Of a DNA stretch of 55,227 nt, positions 8,416 to 16,103 are shown piece by piece (position 1 is the first letter of the stretch; every line of letters starts with the position of its first letter). The translations under genes were made by a program, and so were the position numbers. The notes beneath the pieces are model-generated. The model did not search any database. It was not told where the DNA came from and worked only from the letters and a program-made list of their open reading frames with translations. The stretch is taken from assembly GCF_020539865.1 (NCBI RefSeq), contig NZ_JAJBQV010000015.1, forward strand, positions 1 through 55,227. The letters run 5' to 3'. Origin of the DNA: Megasphaera elsdenii. GTDB taxonomy: Bacteria > Bacillota > Negativicutes > Veillonellales > Megasphaeraceae.

Positions 8416-9867
8416 ATGGAAGAAACTCAACAGCAGCAGGGACTGCGCCGCAGCCTGAAAGCCCGCCACATGAACATGATCGCCATCGGCGGCGCGATCG
8501 GTACGGGCCTGTTCGTCGCCGGCGGCGAAACGGTCAGCTCTGCCGGTCCTGGCGGTGCCCTCGTGGCGTATGCCCTCATCGGCATCATGGTGTATTTCCT
8601 CATGACAGGCCTCGGCGAAATGGCGTCGTACCTGCCGGTCAGCGGTTCTTTTGAAACCTATGCCAACCGCTATGTCGATAAATCCTTAGGCTTTGCCCTG
8701 GGCTGGAACTACTGGTTCAACTGGGCCATCACCGTCGCTGCCGAACTCGTCGCCGGCGCCTTGATCATGAAGTATTGGTTCCCGGACGTACCGGCTGCCA
8801 TCTGGAGCGGCTTATTTCTGGTCATCCTCTTCGTCCTCAACTACTTGTCGACCCGTTCCTATGGCGAAAGCGAATTCATCTTCGCCGGCATCAAGGTGTT
8901 GACGGTCCTGGTCTTCCTCTTCGCCGGGACCTTGCTCATCCTGGGCCTGGGGCCGGAACCGTCGCCGGGCTTCACCAACTGGACCATCGGCGACGCGCCC
9001 TTCGTCGGCGGCTTCACGGCCATGCTGGGTATCTTCATGGTCGCCGGTTTCTCCTTCCAAGGGACGGAAATGATCGGCATCGCTGCCGGTGAAAGTGAAA
9101 ATCCGGAAAAGAACGTGCCCCGCGCCGTCCACTCTATCTTCTGGCGTATCTTGATCTTCTATTTAGGCGCCTTCACGGTCATCGGCTTCCTCATTCCCTA
9201 CACGGATCCAAACCTGCTCAACACGAACATCGAAAACATCTCCATCAGCCCGTTCACGCTGGTCTTTGAACGCTTCGGCCTGGCCGCAGCCGCTTCCATC
9301 ATGAATGCCGTCATCTTGACGGCTGTCCTGTCAGCCGGCAACTCGGGCCTCTACGTCTCGACGCGTATGCTCTACGCCATGGCCGAAACGGGCCAGGCTC
9401 CGAAATGCTTCCTCAAGCTGAACAAACGCGGCGTCCCGTCGTATGCCCTGTTCGCTACGGTCGTCTTCGGCCTGGCTGCCTTCCTGACGTCTCTCATCGG
9501 CGAAGGCAAAGCCTACGACTGGCTGGTCAACATCAGCGGCATGGCCGGTTTCATCACCTGGATTGGCATCGCCATTTGCCATTTCCGTTTCCGCCGGGCC
9601 TATGTCGCTCAGGGCAAGGACTTGAAAGACCTGCCTTATAAGGCTACGTGGTTCCCCTTCGGTCCCCTCCTAGCCTTGATCATGTGCATCATCGTCACAG
9701 CCGGCCAGAACTACTCGGCCTTCACAGGCGCTGAAATCGACTGGTATGGAGCCAGTGTCGCTTACATCGGCATCCCTGTCTTCCTAGCTGTCTTCTTCTA
9801 TCATAAAATCAAACATAAGACCCATCTCATTCCCTTGAAAGAAGTCAATCTTTCCCGGGATAAATAA
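8416..9867 (+). CDS. lysP: Lysine-specific permease LysP
   Basis: The 483-residue protein is an APC-superfamily amino acid permease with about 12 membrane segments. It follows E. coli LysP closely from memory: LRRxLKARHMNMIAIGGAIG at the start, GGALVAYALIGIMVYFLMT, FALGWNYWFNWAITVA, GFSFQGTEMIGIAAGESE, NAVILTAVLSAGNSGLY and GQNYSAF near the end. It should import lysine with protons across the inner membrane. It has its own promoter, and no regulator is adjacent. Confidence 0.88.
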   Translation: MEETQQQQGLRRSLKARHMNMIAIGGAIGTGLFVAGGETVSSAGPGGALVAYALIGIMVYFLMTGLGEMASYLPVSGSFETYANRYVDKSLGFALGWNYWFNWAITVAAELVAGALIMKYWFPDVPAAIWSGLFLVILFVLNYLSTRSYGESEFIFAGIKVLTVLVFLFAGTLLILGLGPEPSPGFTNWTIGDAPFVGGFTAMLGIFMVAGFSFQGTEMIGIAAGESENPEKNVPRAVHSIFWRILIFYLGAFTVIGFLIPYTDPNLLNTNIENISISPFTLVFERFGLAAAASIMNAVILTAVLSAGNSGLYVSTRMLYAMAETGQAPKCFLKLNKRGVPSYALFATVVFGLAAFLTSLIGEGKAYDWLVNISGMAGFITWIGIAICHFRFRRAYVAQGKDLKDLPYKATWFPFGPLLALIMCIIVTAGQNYSAFTGAEIDWYGASVAYIGIPVFLAVFFYHKIKHKTHLIPLKEVNLSRDK

Positions 9868-9926
9868 GTTAAACCTTAAACTTAAACGTTTAGTGAGTTT
9901 ATTTCAAAAATTATTATGATTTATCC

Positions 9927-9955
9927 TTGACTTTATTAAGCGATGATGCTATCAT
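9927..9955 (+). promoter_or_regulatory. Promoter of the T-box-controlled transporter
   Basis: TTGACT (9927-9932) and TATCAT (9950-9955) are spaced by 17 bases, placing a transcription start just ahead of the T-box leader. Confidence 0.65.
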
Positions 9956-9961
9956 AGCACC

Positions 9962-10256
9962 ATCAACTGATAAACGTCACAAACGCGACGACGCAAAATA
10001 GTACGTCTGAGTCTATCGTTTCAGAGAGCTGCCGGCTGGTGTGAGGCAGTACAGGGACTAGACCGAACTCATTGCCGAGCGGAAAGGCTGAATAAAGTAG
10101 GCCGATACGGGAACTCCCGTTACAGAGCGTGGATATCGCCATGAGCCGTATCCGAGAGGGCATCCGCAAAGGATGAAACAGAGTGGTACCGCGGAAGGAT
10201 TATATGACGCCTTTCGTCTCTTCAATGCTTCAGGCAGAGAGACGAAGGGCGTTTTC
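9962..10256 (+). ncRNA. T-box riboswitch, leucine-type (CUC specifier)
   Basis: All hallmarks of a T-box leader are present. Stem I carries AGAGAGCTGCC and the distal loop GGCTGGTG (10023-10042). On its 3' side is CGAACTCATT, where the usual GAA-NNN-A arrangement gives specifier CTC at 10068-10070, a leucine codon. The antiterminator carries the conserved AGAGTGGTACCGCGG (10180-10194). Its TGGT bulge fits a tRNA with discriminator A, as tRNA-Leu has. A terminator stem (10206-10221 with 10238-10251) followed by T residues competes with it. Uncharged tRNA-Leu should allow expression of the downstream transporter. Confidence 0.9.
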
Positions 10257-10291
10257 GTTTCTCTCCATGGTTTTAAAAGGAGGAAAATCTT

Positions 10292-11527
10292 ATGGCTAAT
10301 ATTTCATCGATCAAAGCCGCTTCACTGAGCATGTGTTTTTCCGTCGGTGCCGTCTTATTCAGTTCCCACGCCGGCGGTGGTTTCGCTACGGGCAACCAGG
10401 AAAACGTCTACTTCGTCAGCCTCGGCTGGCTCGGCCCGATTACGGCTATCATCACTATGCTGCTGTTCACGCTGACCATCAAGGAAGCCATGAACATGTA
10501 CAATTCCCGTCATCTCACCAGTTACCGTCAATTATTCCAGAACTTATACAGCCCCTTCAAAGGCATTGAATACCTCTTTGAAGCCTTCTTCTATATCATG
10601 GTCTTAATGGCCGTATCGGCTACGATTTCCGGGGCTGCCTCGGCCATCAACGCTCAGACGGGCCTCAATTATTACGCCGGTATCGGCATCGTCGGCACAA
10701 TCATCTTCTTCCTGACCATCTTCGGCGCCGGTCTGGTACGCCGGGCCACGACCTATATGGGCATGGCCATCTTAGCCATGGTCATCATGATTTTCTCCGT
10801 CGGCATCTATATGGGCGGTTCCATCGAAGGGACGCAGTTCTTCACGGCTGCCATGGCCCAGGATTTCGCCACGAATGGCTTCAGCAAAGTACCGACAGCC
10901 ATTCTCCATGCCTTCACCTATTCCGGTTTCCAGTGCGTCGTCATCCCGACAATGATCGTCGTCGGCACGCCCTTAGTCACCCGCAAGAATTGCGCCACGT
11001 CCATGTGGTTCTCCTTCGCAATGAACGCCATCGCCCTGACCTTAGCCGTCTGCATGCTCTTAGGCTGGACCGGCATCTACGGCAAATCGCCCTTACCGAC
11101 CCTGACTAGCTGCAAAGCCATGGGCCTGTCCTGGCTGACCATCGCCTACAGTGCCTTCTTACTGCTGTGCCTCATCTCGACAGGCGTCACAACCGTCTTC
11201 GGTTTCACGGCCCGCTTCTCGGAAACGAAATGCCTGAAGAAAGTAAGCCATAACGCCGTCACCCGTTCGGCTATCGTTACCTTATTCATCATCATCGCTT
11301 CCATGACCGTCTCCGTCGCCGGCCTGACCAACATCATCAAATACGGCTACGGCTATTGCGGTTACTTAGCCATCGCCATCATCATCGTTCCCTTCCTGAC
11401 CATCGGCCGCTATAAGAACAAACGCTATATTGCGGACAGCGAATACCGCGCCCGCATCGACGCCATGAACGAAACTTCCGAAGCTACCCAGACCTTCCAG
11501 CCAACGGCCGAACCTGCCGGACATTAA
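10292..11527 (+). CDS. YkvI-family membrane transporter, leucine T-box regulated
   Basis: The 411-residue protein has about 10-11 membrane segments and belongs to the YkvI family of APC-like transporters. It starts with SLSMCFSVGAVLFSSHAGGGFATGNQ and has conserved gating glycines in the first helix. Its C-terminal ~40 residues are hydrophilic. The substrate is unknown for most YkvI proteins, but here the leader is a leucine-type T-box, so leucine or a branched-chain compound is the likely substrate. The direction of transport cannot be told. The Shine-Dalgarno AAAAGGAGG is strong, and the gene ends in a clear terminator, so it is monocistronic. Confidence 0.82.
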   Translation: MANISSIKAASLSMCFSVGAVLFSSHAGGGFATGNQENVYFVSLGWLGPITAIITMLLFTLTIKEAMNMYNSRHLTSYRQLFQNLYSPFKGIEYLFEAFFYIMVLMAVSATISGAASAINAQTGLNYYAGIGIVGTIIFFLTIFGAGLVRRATTYMGMAILAMVIMIFSVGIYMGGSIEGTQFFTAAMAQDFATNGFSKVPTAILHAFTYSGFQCVVIPTMIVVGTPLVTRKNCATSMWFSFAMNAIALTLAVCMLLGWTGIYGKSPLPTLTSCKAMGLSWLTIAYSAFLLLCLISTGVTTVFGFTARFSETKCLKKVSHNAVTRSAIVTLFIIIASMTVSVAGLTNIIKYGYGYCGYLAIAIIIVPFLTIGRYKNKRYIADSEYRARIDAMNETSEATQTFQPTAEPAGH

Positions 11528-11533
11528 GAAAAA

Positions 11534-11564
11534 GGCGCTGTCCCATGAAGACAGCGCCTTTTTT
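11534..11564 (+). terminator. Intrinsic terminator after the YkvI-family gene
   Basis: A perfect 9-bp G+C-rich stem (11534-11542 with 11550-11558) is followed by six T residues. Confidence 0.9.
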
Positions 11565-11714
11565 ATGGTTTCTGTGTTCCTAAATATTCATAACCGAACC
11601 ACTGATTATCTTCGGACCAAGTCAACTGATAGTACACCGGTGCATCAGGTTGTAAGCCTGGCCAATCGTGAAACGACAAATATAAATGGCCATTCCGGTC
11701 AAAAATCCCTGATT
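11563..11714 (-). pseudogene. Gene remnant, C-terminal fragment of an unknown protein
   Basis: The reading frame contains a coherent stretch (FDRNGHLYLSFHDWPG, then YYQLTWSEDNQWFGYEYLG) that looks like the end of a real protein. The upstream part of the frame overlaps the DMT fragment in another frame and has no plausible start. I do not recognise the family. It is probably the surviving tail of a deleted gene. Confidence 0.45.
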
Positions 11715-11939
11715 CTAAAGTCCCCAGGCAGCACTCGCCCAGTTTGAGGCCGACAGATCCTGCCGCAGAGAAGGTCCGGTCACCACGTAAGCAGCAGCAC
11801 ACAGGAAAAAACTGACTAGATAAGTCACGCTGAGGGCCAGAAAAGGCGGGGCCGATACCGGAGTCGCCTTTGCTACCACATGATAGCCTATGTTGCCAAG
11901 GACGACGATGAAAAAAGGAATCCAGTAGGTCAGACCCAT
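11715..11939 (-). pseudogene. Truncated DMT/EamA-type transporter remnant
   Basis: ATG 11939 has its own AAAGGAG site and begins a hydrophobic sequence (MGLTYWIPFFIVVLGNIGYH, then a second membrane helix from about residue 30). It resembles the first two helices of small drug/metabolite transporters. The frame stops after 74 residues, where the family normally has about eight more helices. The 3' sequence belongs to an unrelated fragment, so this is a deletion remnant. Confidence 0.55.
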
Positions 11940-12047
11940 TCTCTCAGCTCCTTTTCCATGGTGAAATCCCTGTTCTTCTACAAATACCTCCTGCCGGATA
12001 ATCCGGGCGTCCTGTGAAAGTCCCTGCTGCATATGCATTTGAATCAT
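11940..12047 (-). pseudogene. N-terminal fragment of a GNAT acetyltransferase
   Basis: ATG 12047 follows an AGGAGGAATTATC ribosome site. It encodes an opening characteristic of ElaA-like or GNAT acetyltransferases (ARIIRQEVFVEEQGF). The acetyl-CoA-binding core is missing: after about 28 residues the frame runs in phase into the start of the DMT remnant. Confidence 0.6.
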
Positions 12048-12346
12048 GATAATTCCTCCTAAAAAAACAGGGGTGCCCAGGAATTGTCTTATAGCATACA
12101 ACCATACCGTACCTACGACAACTCCCAGACACCCCATTTCTCCTGTCCGGTGACAGAAGCGGTGTTCTGATGAAATTAGCATCATTCTAGCATATTCTGA
12201 CCTCTCCGTCAATGCGATTCTGCCCGCTTTAGCAGCTGATATCGGAAGATATGAGCCTCTCCTTTTTGAGTTTAGGCAGTTGTTTGGTCAGTTGATACTT
12301 CGTTACTTTTAGATTAGGGACCGATTGTTAATCAACGCCGTCCTGG

Positions 12347-13489
12347 TTATAGCCCCAGTTGATGACAGAGACAGGCCAGTAAGACCAGTACCAGCAGATA
12401 AATCAGATTGAGCAGGGTAAATAGTTTCAGATACCCTACCTGCTGCCGGGGACAGGCCCGGACGTACATGCCATAGGAAATGAGACTGGCCATAGAGGCA
12501 ACCAGCGTCCCCAGGCCGCCGATATCGGTTCCTACCAGCAAGGCCGCCACATCATCAGTAAACCCAGACAAGAGAACGGCTGCCGGCACATTGCTGATGA
12601 CCTGGCTTGCCAAAAGGGCCATGAGGAACTCATGACCGTCCAGATACCCCGTCAACAGGGCCCTGAAGCCAGACAGCTGGCTCAGATTGCCTACGAGGAT
12701 AAAAAAGGCCACAAAGGTACCCAAAAGCCGGTAATCAGCATAACGGAAATACCGTGGCCGCGTCAATGCCGTGACGACCACGACAAAGGCCAGGGCCAGG
12801 CGATAGTCGAGCACATGCGCCACGGCGAGCAGGGAAAGGAAAAACATCCCGCCCAAAATCCAGAGCTGCCGCGACGGAGCCAATACAGGCAGATTTCGTG
12901 TCCGCCGGGCCGCCAGCCGCACGGAAATAGGAATCGGCGTCCCAGGCAATTGGAACAGGGACAGCGCCAGTAGCAGGAAGGACACCAGGCTATAAGGCAG
13001 GAGCAAAAGTAGAAACGAAGACAGATCCATGCCGTAATAGAAATAAAGATACAGATTCTGCGGATTGCCTACGGGCGTACACATACTGCCCAGATTGGCA
13101 GCCAGCGTCTGGAGGACGATGACGAGCGCCATTTGTTTCTCACTAGTCACTTTCGGCAAGGCCATGAGGGAAAAAGGCACAAAGGTCAGGAGGGCCACAT
13201 CGTTAGTCACCCACATACTGACAAAAAAACAAGCAAAGACCAGGACCGCCGCCAACTGGCGCATCGTTCCCAAGCGGAGTAGGAGACGCGCTAGTACCGC
13301 AGCAAAGACACCACTTTCCCGCAAACCGCCGATGACGACCATAAGACAGAACAAAATAGCCAGTACGGGTACATTGATATACCCGACATAAGATGACGAA
13401 GGCGGTACGGCCAGCATCGACACCGATGCCGCCACTACCGCCAGGACAAGTACCAGATTCTCTTTGAGTACTGAAACGACAGATTTCAT
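12347..13489 (-). CDS. SLC13/ArsB-type anion permease
   Basis: The 380-residue integral membrane protein has roughly 10 helices in the arrangement of ion-transporter superfamily permeases. Its two inverted halves each carry a re-entrant motif: WVTNDVALLTFVPF with TPVGNPQN in the first, QVISNVPAAVLLSG in the second. These motifs occur in citrate, arsenite and sodium/anion transporters. The substrate cannot be assigned; no arsR or other arsenic gene is near. It lies 9 bases downstream of the formate/nitrite-type transporter gene on the same strand and may share its transcript. Confidence 0.8.
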   Translation of the reverse strand: MKSVVSVLKENLVLVLAVVAASVSMLAVPPSSSYVGYINVPVLAILFCLMVVIGGLRESGVFAAVLARLLLRLGTMRQLAAVLVFACFFVSMWVTNDVALLTFVPFSLMALPKVTSEKQMALVIVLQTLAANLGSMCTPVGNPQNLYLYFYYGMDLSSFLLLLLPYSLVSFLLLALSLFQLPGTPIPISVRLAARRTRNLPVLAPSRQLWILGGMFFLSLLAVAHVLDYRLALAFVVVVTALTRPRYFRYADYRLLGTFVAFFILVGNLSQLSGFRALLTGYLDGHEFLMALLASQVISNVPAAVLLSGFTDDVAALLVGTDIGGLGTLVASMASLISYGMYVRACPRQQVGYLKLFTLLNLIYLLVLVLLACLCHQLGL

Positions 13490-13498
13490 GCTATGACC

Positions 13499-14365
13499 TC
13501 AATCGAGCTGCTTCCCATTTTCACTGCGGACCTGGGCCGACACGAGGAGCGTGAAGACGCCGGTACCGCCAATGATATTGCCCAAGCCTGTCGGCAGGAG
13601 GAAGCGGAAGAAGTAATCGTACAAATCAGAGCCACCCATGAGGACGTCATAAGCGGCTTCACAAGAGCCGACGACGACGTGGGCAAAGTTACCGATAGAA
13701 ATGAAATAGGTAAAGGTCAAAATGGTAAAGAAAGCGAAGCTCCGCGACATAGGCATGATCCAGACGATAGCCGCAATGAGCATACCTGCCGGGATACCGC
13801 GCATAATGTTATCCATCGCGTCAGGCGCCATAATGTGATGCGACACGGTCAGGAGGCACTGCGTAATTTCCGGCGTCGTAAAAACCGGGCTGGACATGAA
13901 AAGCGCTGCAATGAACGTACCGACGATATTGGCGCCGAAGACAATGCCCCACAAGCGCAGGAGTTTCCGAAAATTTTCCCAGCAAGGGACACGGAAGACA
14001 GGAATAACCGTTGTGATCGTATTTTCTGTAAAAAGCTGCAAGCGCCCGAGAATGACAATCAAGAACCCCGTCGTATAGCCGAAGCCCGTAATCGCTCCCG
14101 TCCAAGGGGCCTGCCCGACATAGACATGGATAATGGAGCGGAAATAAAACGAAAAAGAAATCATCAAACCTGCCGCCAACGCCGACAAAATCAAAGGCCA
14201 TGCCGGCCGTTCCAATTCCAGTTCGCCATCGTGACGGATGATCTCAAAAATAAGATTGGGCGATAATTTCTCATGTTCTTCGACGATGACACGCATCTTC
14301 TGGTCTTCTGACTGATGACAAGAAAAATCACAGTCATGATTACACCGTTTAATCATGGATTTCAC
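13499..14365 (-). CDS. Formate/nitrite transporter (FNT) family protein, YfdC-like
   Basis: The 288-residue protein has six membrane helices of the FNT pentameric channel family after a ~50-residue cytoplasmic N-terminus rich in Cys/His (CNHDCDFSCH, residues 8-17). Typical segments are ALAAGLMISFSFYF, GFLIVILGRLQLFTENT and IGNFAHVVVGSCEA. The last lacks the Asn-His pore pattern of classic FocA in places, so the substrate is uncertain. GTG 14365 or ATG 14356 can serve as start; both have only a weak AGAAAG site. The Cys-rich head could bind metal. Confidence 0.85.
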   Translation of the reverse strand: MKSMIKRCNHDCDFSCHQSEDQKMRVIVEEHEKLSPNLIFEIIRHDGELELERPAWPLILSALAAGLMISFSFYFRSIIHVYVGQAPWTGAITGFGYTTGFLIVILGRLQLFTENTITTVIPVFRVPCWENFRKLLRLWGIVFGANIVGTFIAALFMSSPVFTTPEITQCLLTVSHHIMAPDAMDNIMRGIPAGMLIAAIVWIMPMSRSFAFFTILTFTYFISIGNFAHVVVGSCEAAYDVLMGGSDLYDYFFRFLLPTGLGNIIGGTGVFTLLVSAQVRSENGKQLD

Positions 14366-14413
14366 TTCTTTCTGACATTTTTCTTTTATTATACCATGTT
14401 TCTCTTATCCCAC

Positions 14414-14458
14414 ATATAAAAACAAGGCCCTGCACCATTACGTGCGATAGGCCTTGTT
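14414..14458 (-). terminator. Intrinsic terminator of the flavin reductase gene
   Basis: The outer arms AACAAGGCC (14420-14428) and GGCCTTGTT (14450-14458) enclose a smaller TGCAC/GTGC stem. On the minus strand a T run follows, so it terminates the flavin reductase transcript. In the other direction it also closes the region ahead of the FNT gene. Confidence 0.8.
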
Positions 14459-14484
14459 TAGTTATCCCGAAATGGCGCTCAAGC

Positions 14485-14949
14485 TCAGCCTTTCAATTTC
14501 AATCCGTCATGGAAGGCTTGGCCCACGACGGGACCGATTAGACGATAGGTCATAGTCGCTATGTCGAAAATGATGGGCTGCAATTTATCGTAGTCGATTT
14601 TGCCATCAGTCAGGACCGATTCATCAGCCTGCTGAGCTACGATTTTGCCTACAAGGATACCCGTATTGTCATCATAGCTGGTACATTCACATTCCAAGGT
14701 GACCGGGAATTCTTCGATAATCGGGGCATTGACATGATGACTCTTGTGGACATGGCAGCCGGCTTTTTCGATTTTATTCACGTTGTTCCCCGTTTCTACG
14801 CCAAAATAATCGGCAATATCGACAGTATCCTTGGTAGCAAAGGCGACGGTAAAGGCCTTGGTGTGTTTGATGTTGTCCGTCGTCTTGTGTTTGGCCAAAA
14901 AGAACGTGATTTCACCATAATCCGATTGAGCTCCCCAGGCGGCATTCAT
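14485..14949 (-). CDS. Flavin reductase family protein, N-terminus shortened
   Basis: The 154 residues match flavin reductase-like FMN-binding domains (N-A-M-N-A-A-W-G at the start, GCHVHKSHHVNAPIIEEFPV, ITFFLAK). Family members usually begin about 18-30 residues earlier. The expected G-T-Y-D-E-K-G-V-P-N-A stretch is encoded just upstream in the same frame but has no start codon: a stop occurs soon before it. The only ATG with a good AAGGAGG site (14984) is in another frame and gives a 12-codon ORF whose TGA overlaps the ATG used here (ATGA). Either the protein starts internally by coupling, or one base is missing. Confidence 0.7.
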   Translation of the reverse strand: MNAAWGAQSDYGEITFFLAKHKTTDNIKHTKAFTVAFATKDTVDIADYFGVETGNNVNKIEKAGCHVHKSHHVNAPIIEEFPVTLECECTSYDDNTGILVGKIVAQQADESVLTDGKIDYDKLQPIIFDIATMTYRLIGPVVGQAFHDGLKLKG

Positions 14950-15089
14950 CGCATTGGGAACGCCCTTTTCGTCGTACGTCCCATGAAAAATCCCTCCTTG
15001 TCATAGTTCTTTCTCCATTGTACATCATCAGCCCTGCAAAAACCACTTTATCCTTCTTGATTATATCGCAGCCCATTCCTACTGAACCA

Positions 15090-15117
15090 TTTCTAAGCTG
15101 CCTATGTGGCAGTTAAC
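15090..15117 (-). repeat. Solitary CRISPR-like repeat, type I-F style
   Basis: The 28-base segment on the minus strand reads GTTAACTGCC, ACATAGGCAG, CTTAGAAA. From memory it differs at four positions from a typical type I-F repeat (CTGCC and GGCAG arms, TTAGAAA-type end). A poorer relative (CTAAGCTTACGTCAGTT, 15150-15166) lies about 57 bases further on, near the 60-base I-F period. No cas gene or regular array is in the window. Confidence 0.5.
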
Positions 15118-15187
15118 AACATCCTTTTGTGCGAATAGACTGATTCTACCTAAGCTTACGTCAGTTCTTTTTATCTTCCTCCAGCTA

Positions 15188-15919
15188 TTATCTCCCTACG
15201 GTCGATTCCTGCTGGGCCAAAAAGGCTTCCGCATCTTGGCGAATTTTTTCCAAATCCAGGCCCTGGTCGCGGGCACCGAAAATGCAACCGCAATAGGGCT
15301 GGCGGTAGAGGTGGTAGGCTTCGGTCATTTTCGTCGATGTAAGGAAGCCGTTGTTTTTCTTGAAATCCGTCGGCAAATAAGCGTAGCCGTATTGGTCTTC
15401 GATGTCCCGGCCGACTTCATTGATGACCTGTGAGTTCTTATGGGGGCTGACGGTCAGAGTCGTCGTGAAATAATCATAACCTAATTCCTCCATCTTTTCA
15501 GCCGTCGCCTTCATGCGCTGGACGAAGCAGACGCGGCAGCGGGCGCCGCCTTCCGGTTCGTCTTCCAGGCCTTTGACGGCTTCAAAATACGTCTCTGGTT
15601 CATAAGGTGCGGCCAGGAACTGGACGGCGTGGCCCGTCTTTTCGTTGTAGGCTGCAATGAATTGTTTCTGGACGAGTTCCCGCCGCCGGTATTCCGCTTC
15701 CGGATGGATATTGGGATTGAAATAATAGACCGTAACATCGGCCACACGAGTCAGCCTATCCAAGACGGCTGTACTGCACGGACCGCAGCAGGAATGGAGC
15801 AGGATGCGCGGCTTGACACCGTCCTGCTGCCAGCGGCGGGCCATGCGCTGGAATACGTTATCGAAGTTAATCCGCTGGTTTTGATTCATGCGATCCAGAA
15901 TTTCATGAAAATCAATCAT
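15188..15919 (-). CDS. queH: Epoxyqueuosine reductase QueH
   Basis: The 243-residue protein belongs to the DUF208/QueH family, which performs the last step of queuosine synthesis in tRNA by reducing epoxyqueuosine with an iron-sulfur cluster. The family's cysteine motifs are all visible: HSCCGPCS near residue 44, CRVCF near 129 and YCGC near 209. Other conserved parts are YYFNPNIHPEAEY, TTLTVSPHKNSQVIN and DFKKNNGF. The C-terminus coincides with a 29-base sequence repeated at 31746. Confidence 0.93.
   Translation of the reverse strand: MIDFHEILDRMNQNQRINFDNVFQRMARRWQQDGVKPRILLHSCCGPCSTAVLDRLTRVADVTVYYFNPNIHPEAEYRRRELVQKQFIAAYNEKTGHAVQFLAAPYEPETYFEAVKGLEDEPEGGARCRVCFVQRMKATAEKMEELGYDYFTTTLTVSPHKNSQVINEVGRDIEDQYGYAYLPTDFKKNNGFLTSTKMTEAYHLYRQPYCGCIFGARDQGLDLEKIRQDAEAFLAQQESTVGR
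15191..15219. repeat. 29-base repeat, copy 1 (end of queH)
   Basis: This segment covers the last codons of queH. It recurs with two mismatches in the same orientation at 31746-31774, in a region without genes. It may be a short dispersed repeat or a copied gene end. Confidence 0.6.
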
Positions 15920-16035
15920 CGTTTATACTCACTTTCTAATATAGATTTATTTTATATTATACCATAGCATGGATAGGGCCATCGAATACGGGCCGTGCCA
16001 TCAGACAAAGCGCATTTTTTATCCCCCCCATGGGC

Positions 16036-16064
16036 TTACATTGGCCGGACTTTTTTAGTAAAAT
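16036..16064 (+). promoter_or_regulatory. Promoter of the ECF transporter operon
   Basis: TTACAT (16036-16041) and TAAAAT (16059-16064) with a 17-base spacer precede cbiM. No cobalamin riboswitch is visible in the short leader (about 35 bases). Confidence 0.55.
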
Positions 16065-16103
16065 GGTAATATAGTGAAAATTCTAAGGAAAAGAGGTTTC
16101 ATC

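Noticed and set aside
10028..10042. Reading the T-box specifier as another codon, such as ACT (Thr)
   Set aside because: Pairing of GTCTA with TAGAC and of GCAA with TTGC leaves CGAACTCA as the loop; the usual GAA-NNN-A spacing selects CTC.
13493..14266. 257-codon plus-strand frame
   Set aside because: Antisense of the formate/nitrite-type transporter; highly charged shadow translation.
15960..16103. Cobalamin or nickel riboswitch ahead of cbiM
   Set aside because: The leader after the promoter is only about 35 bases and has none of the conserved elements.
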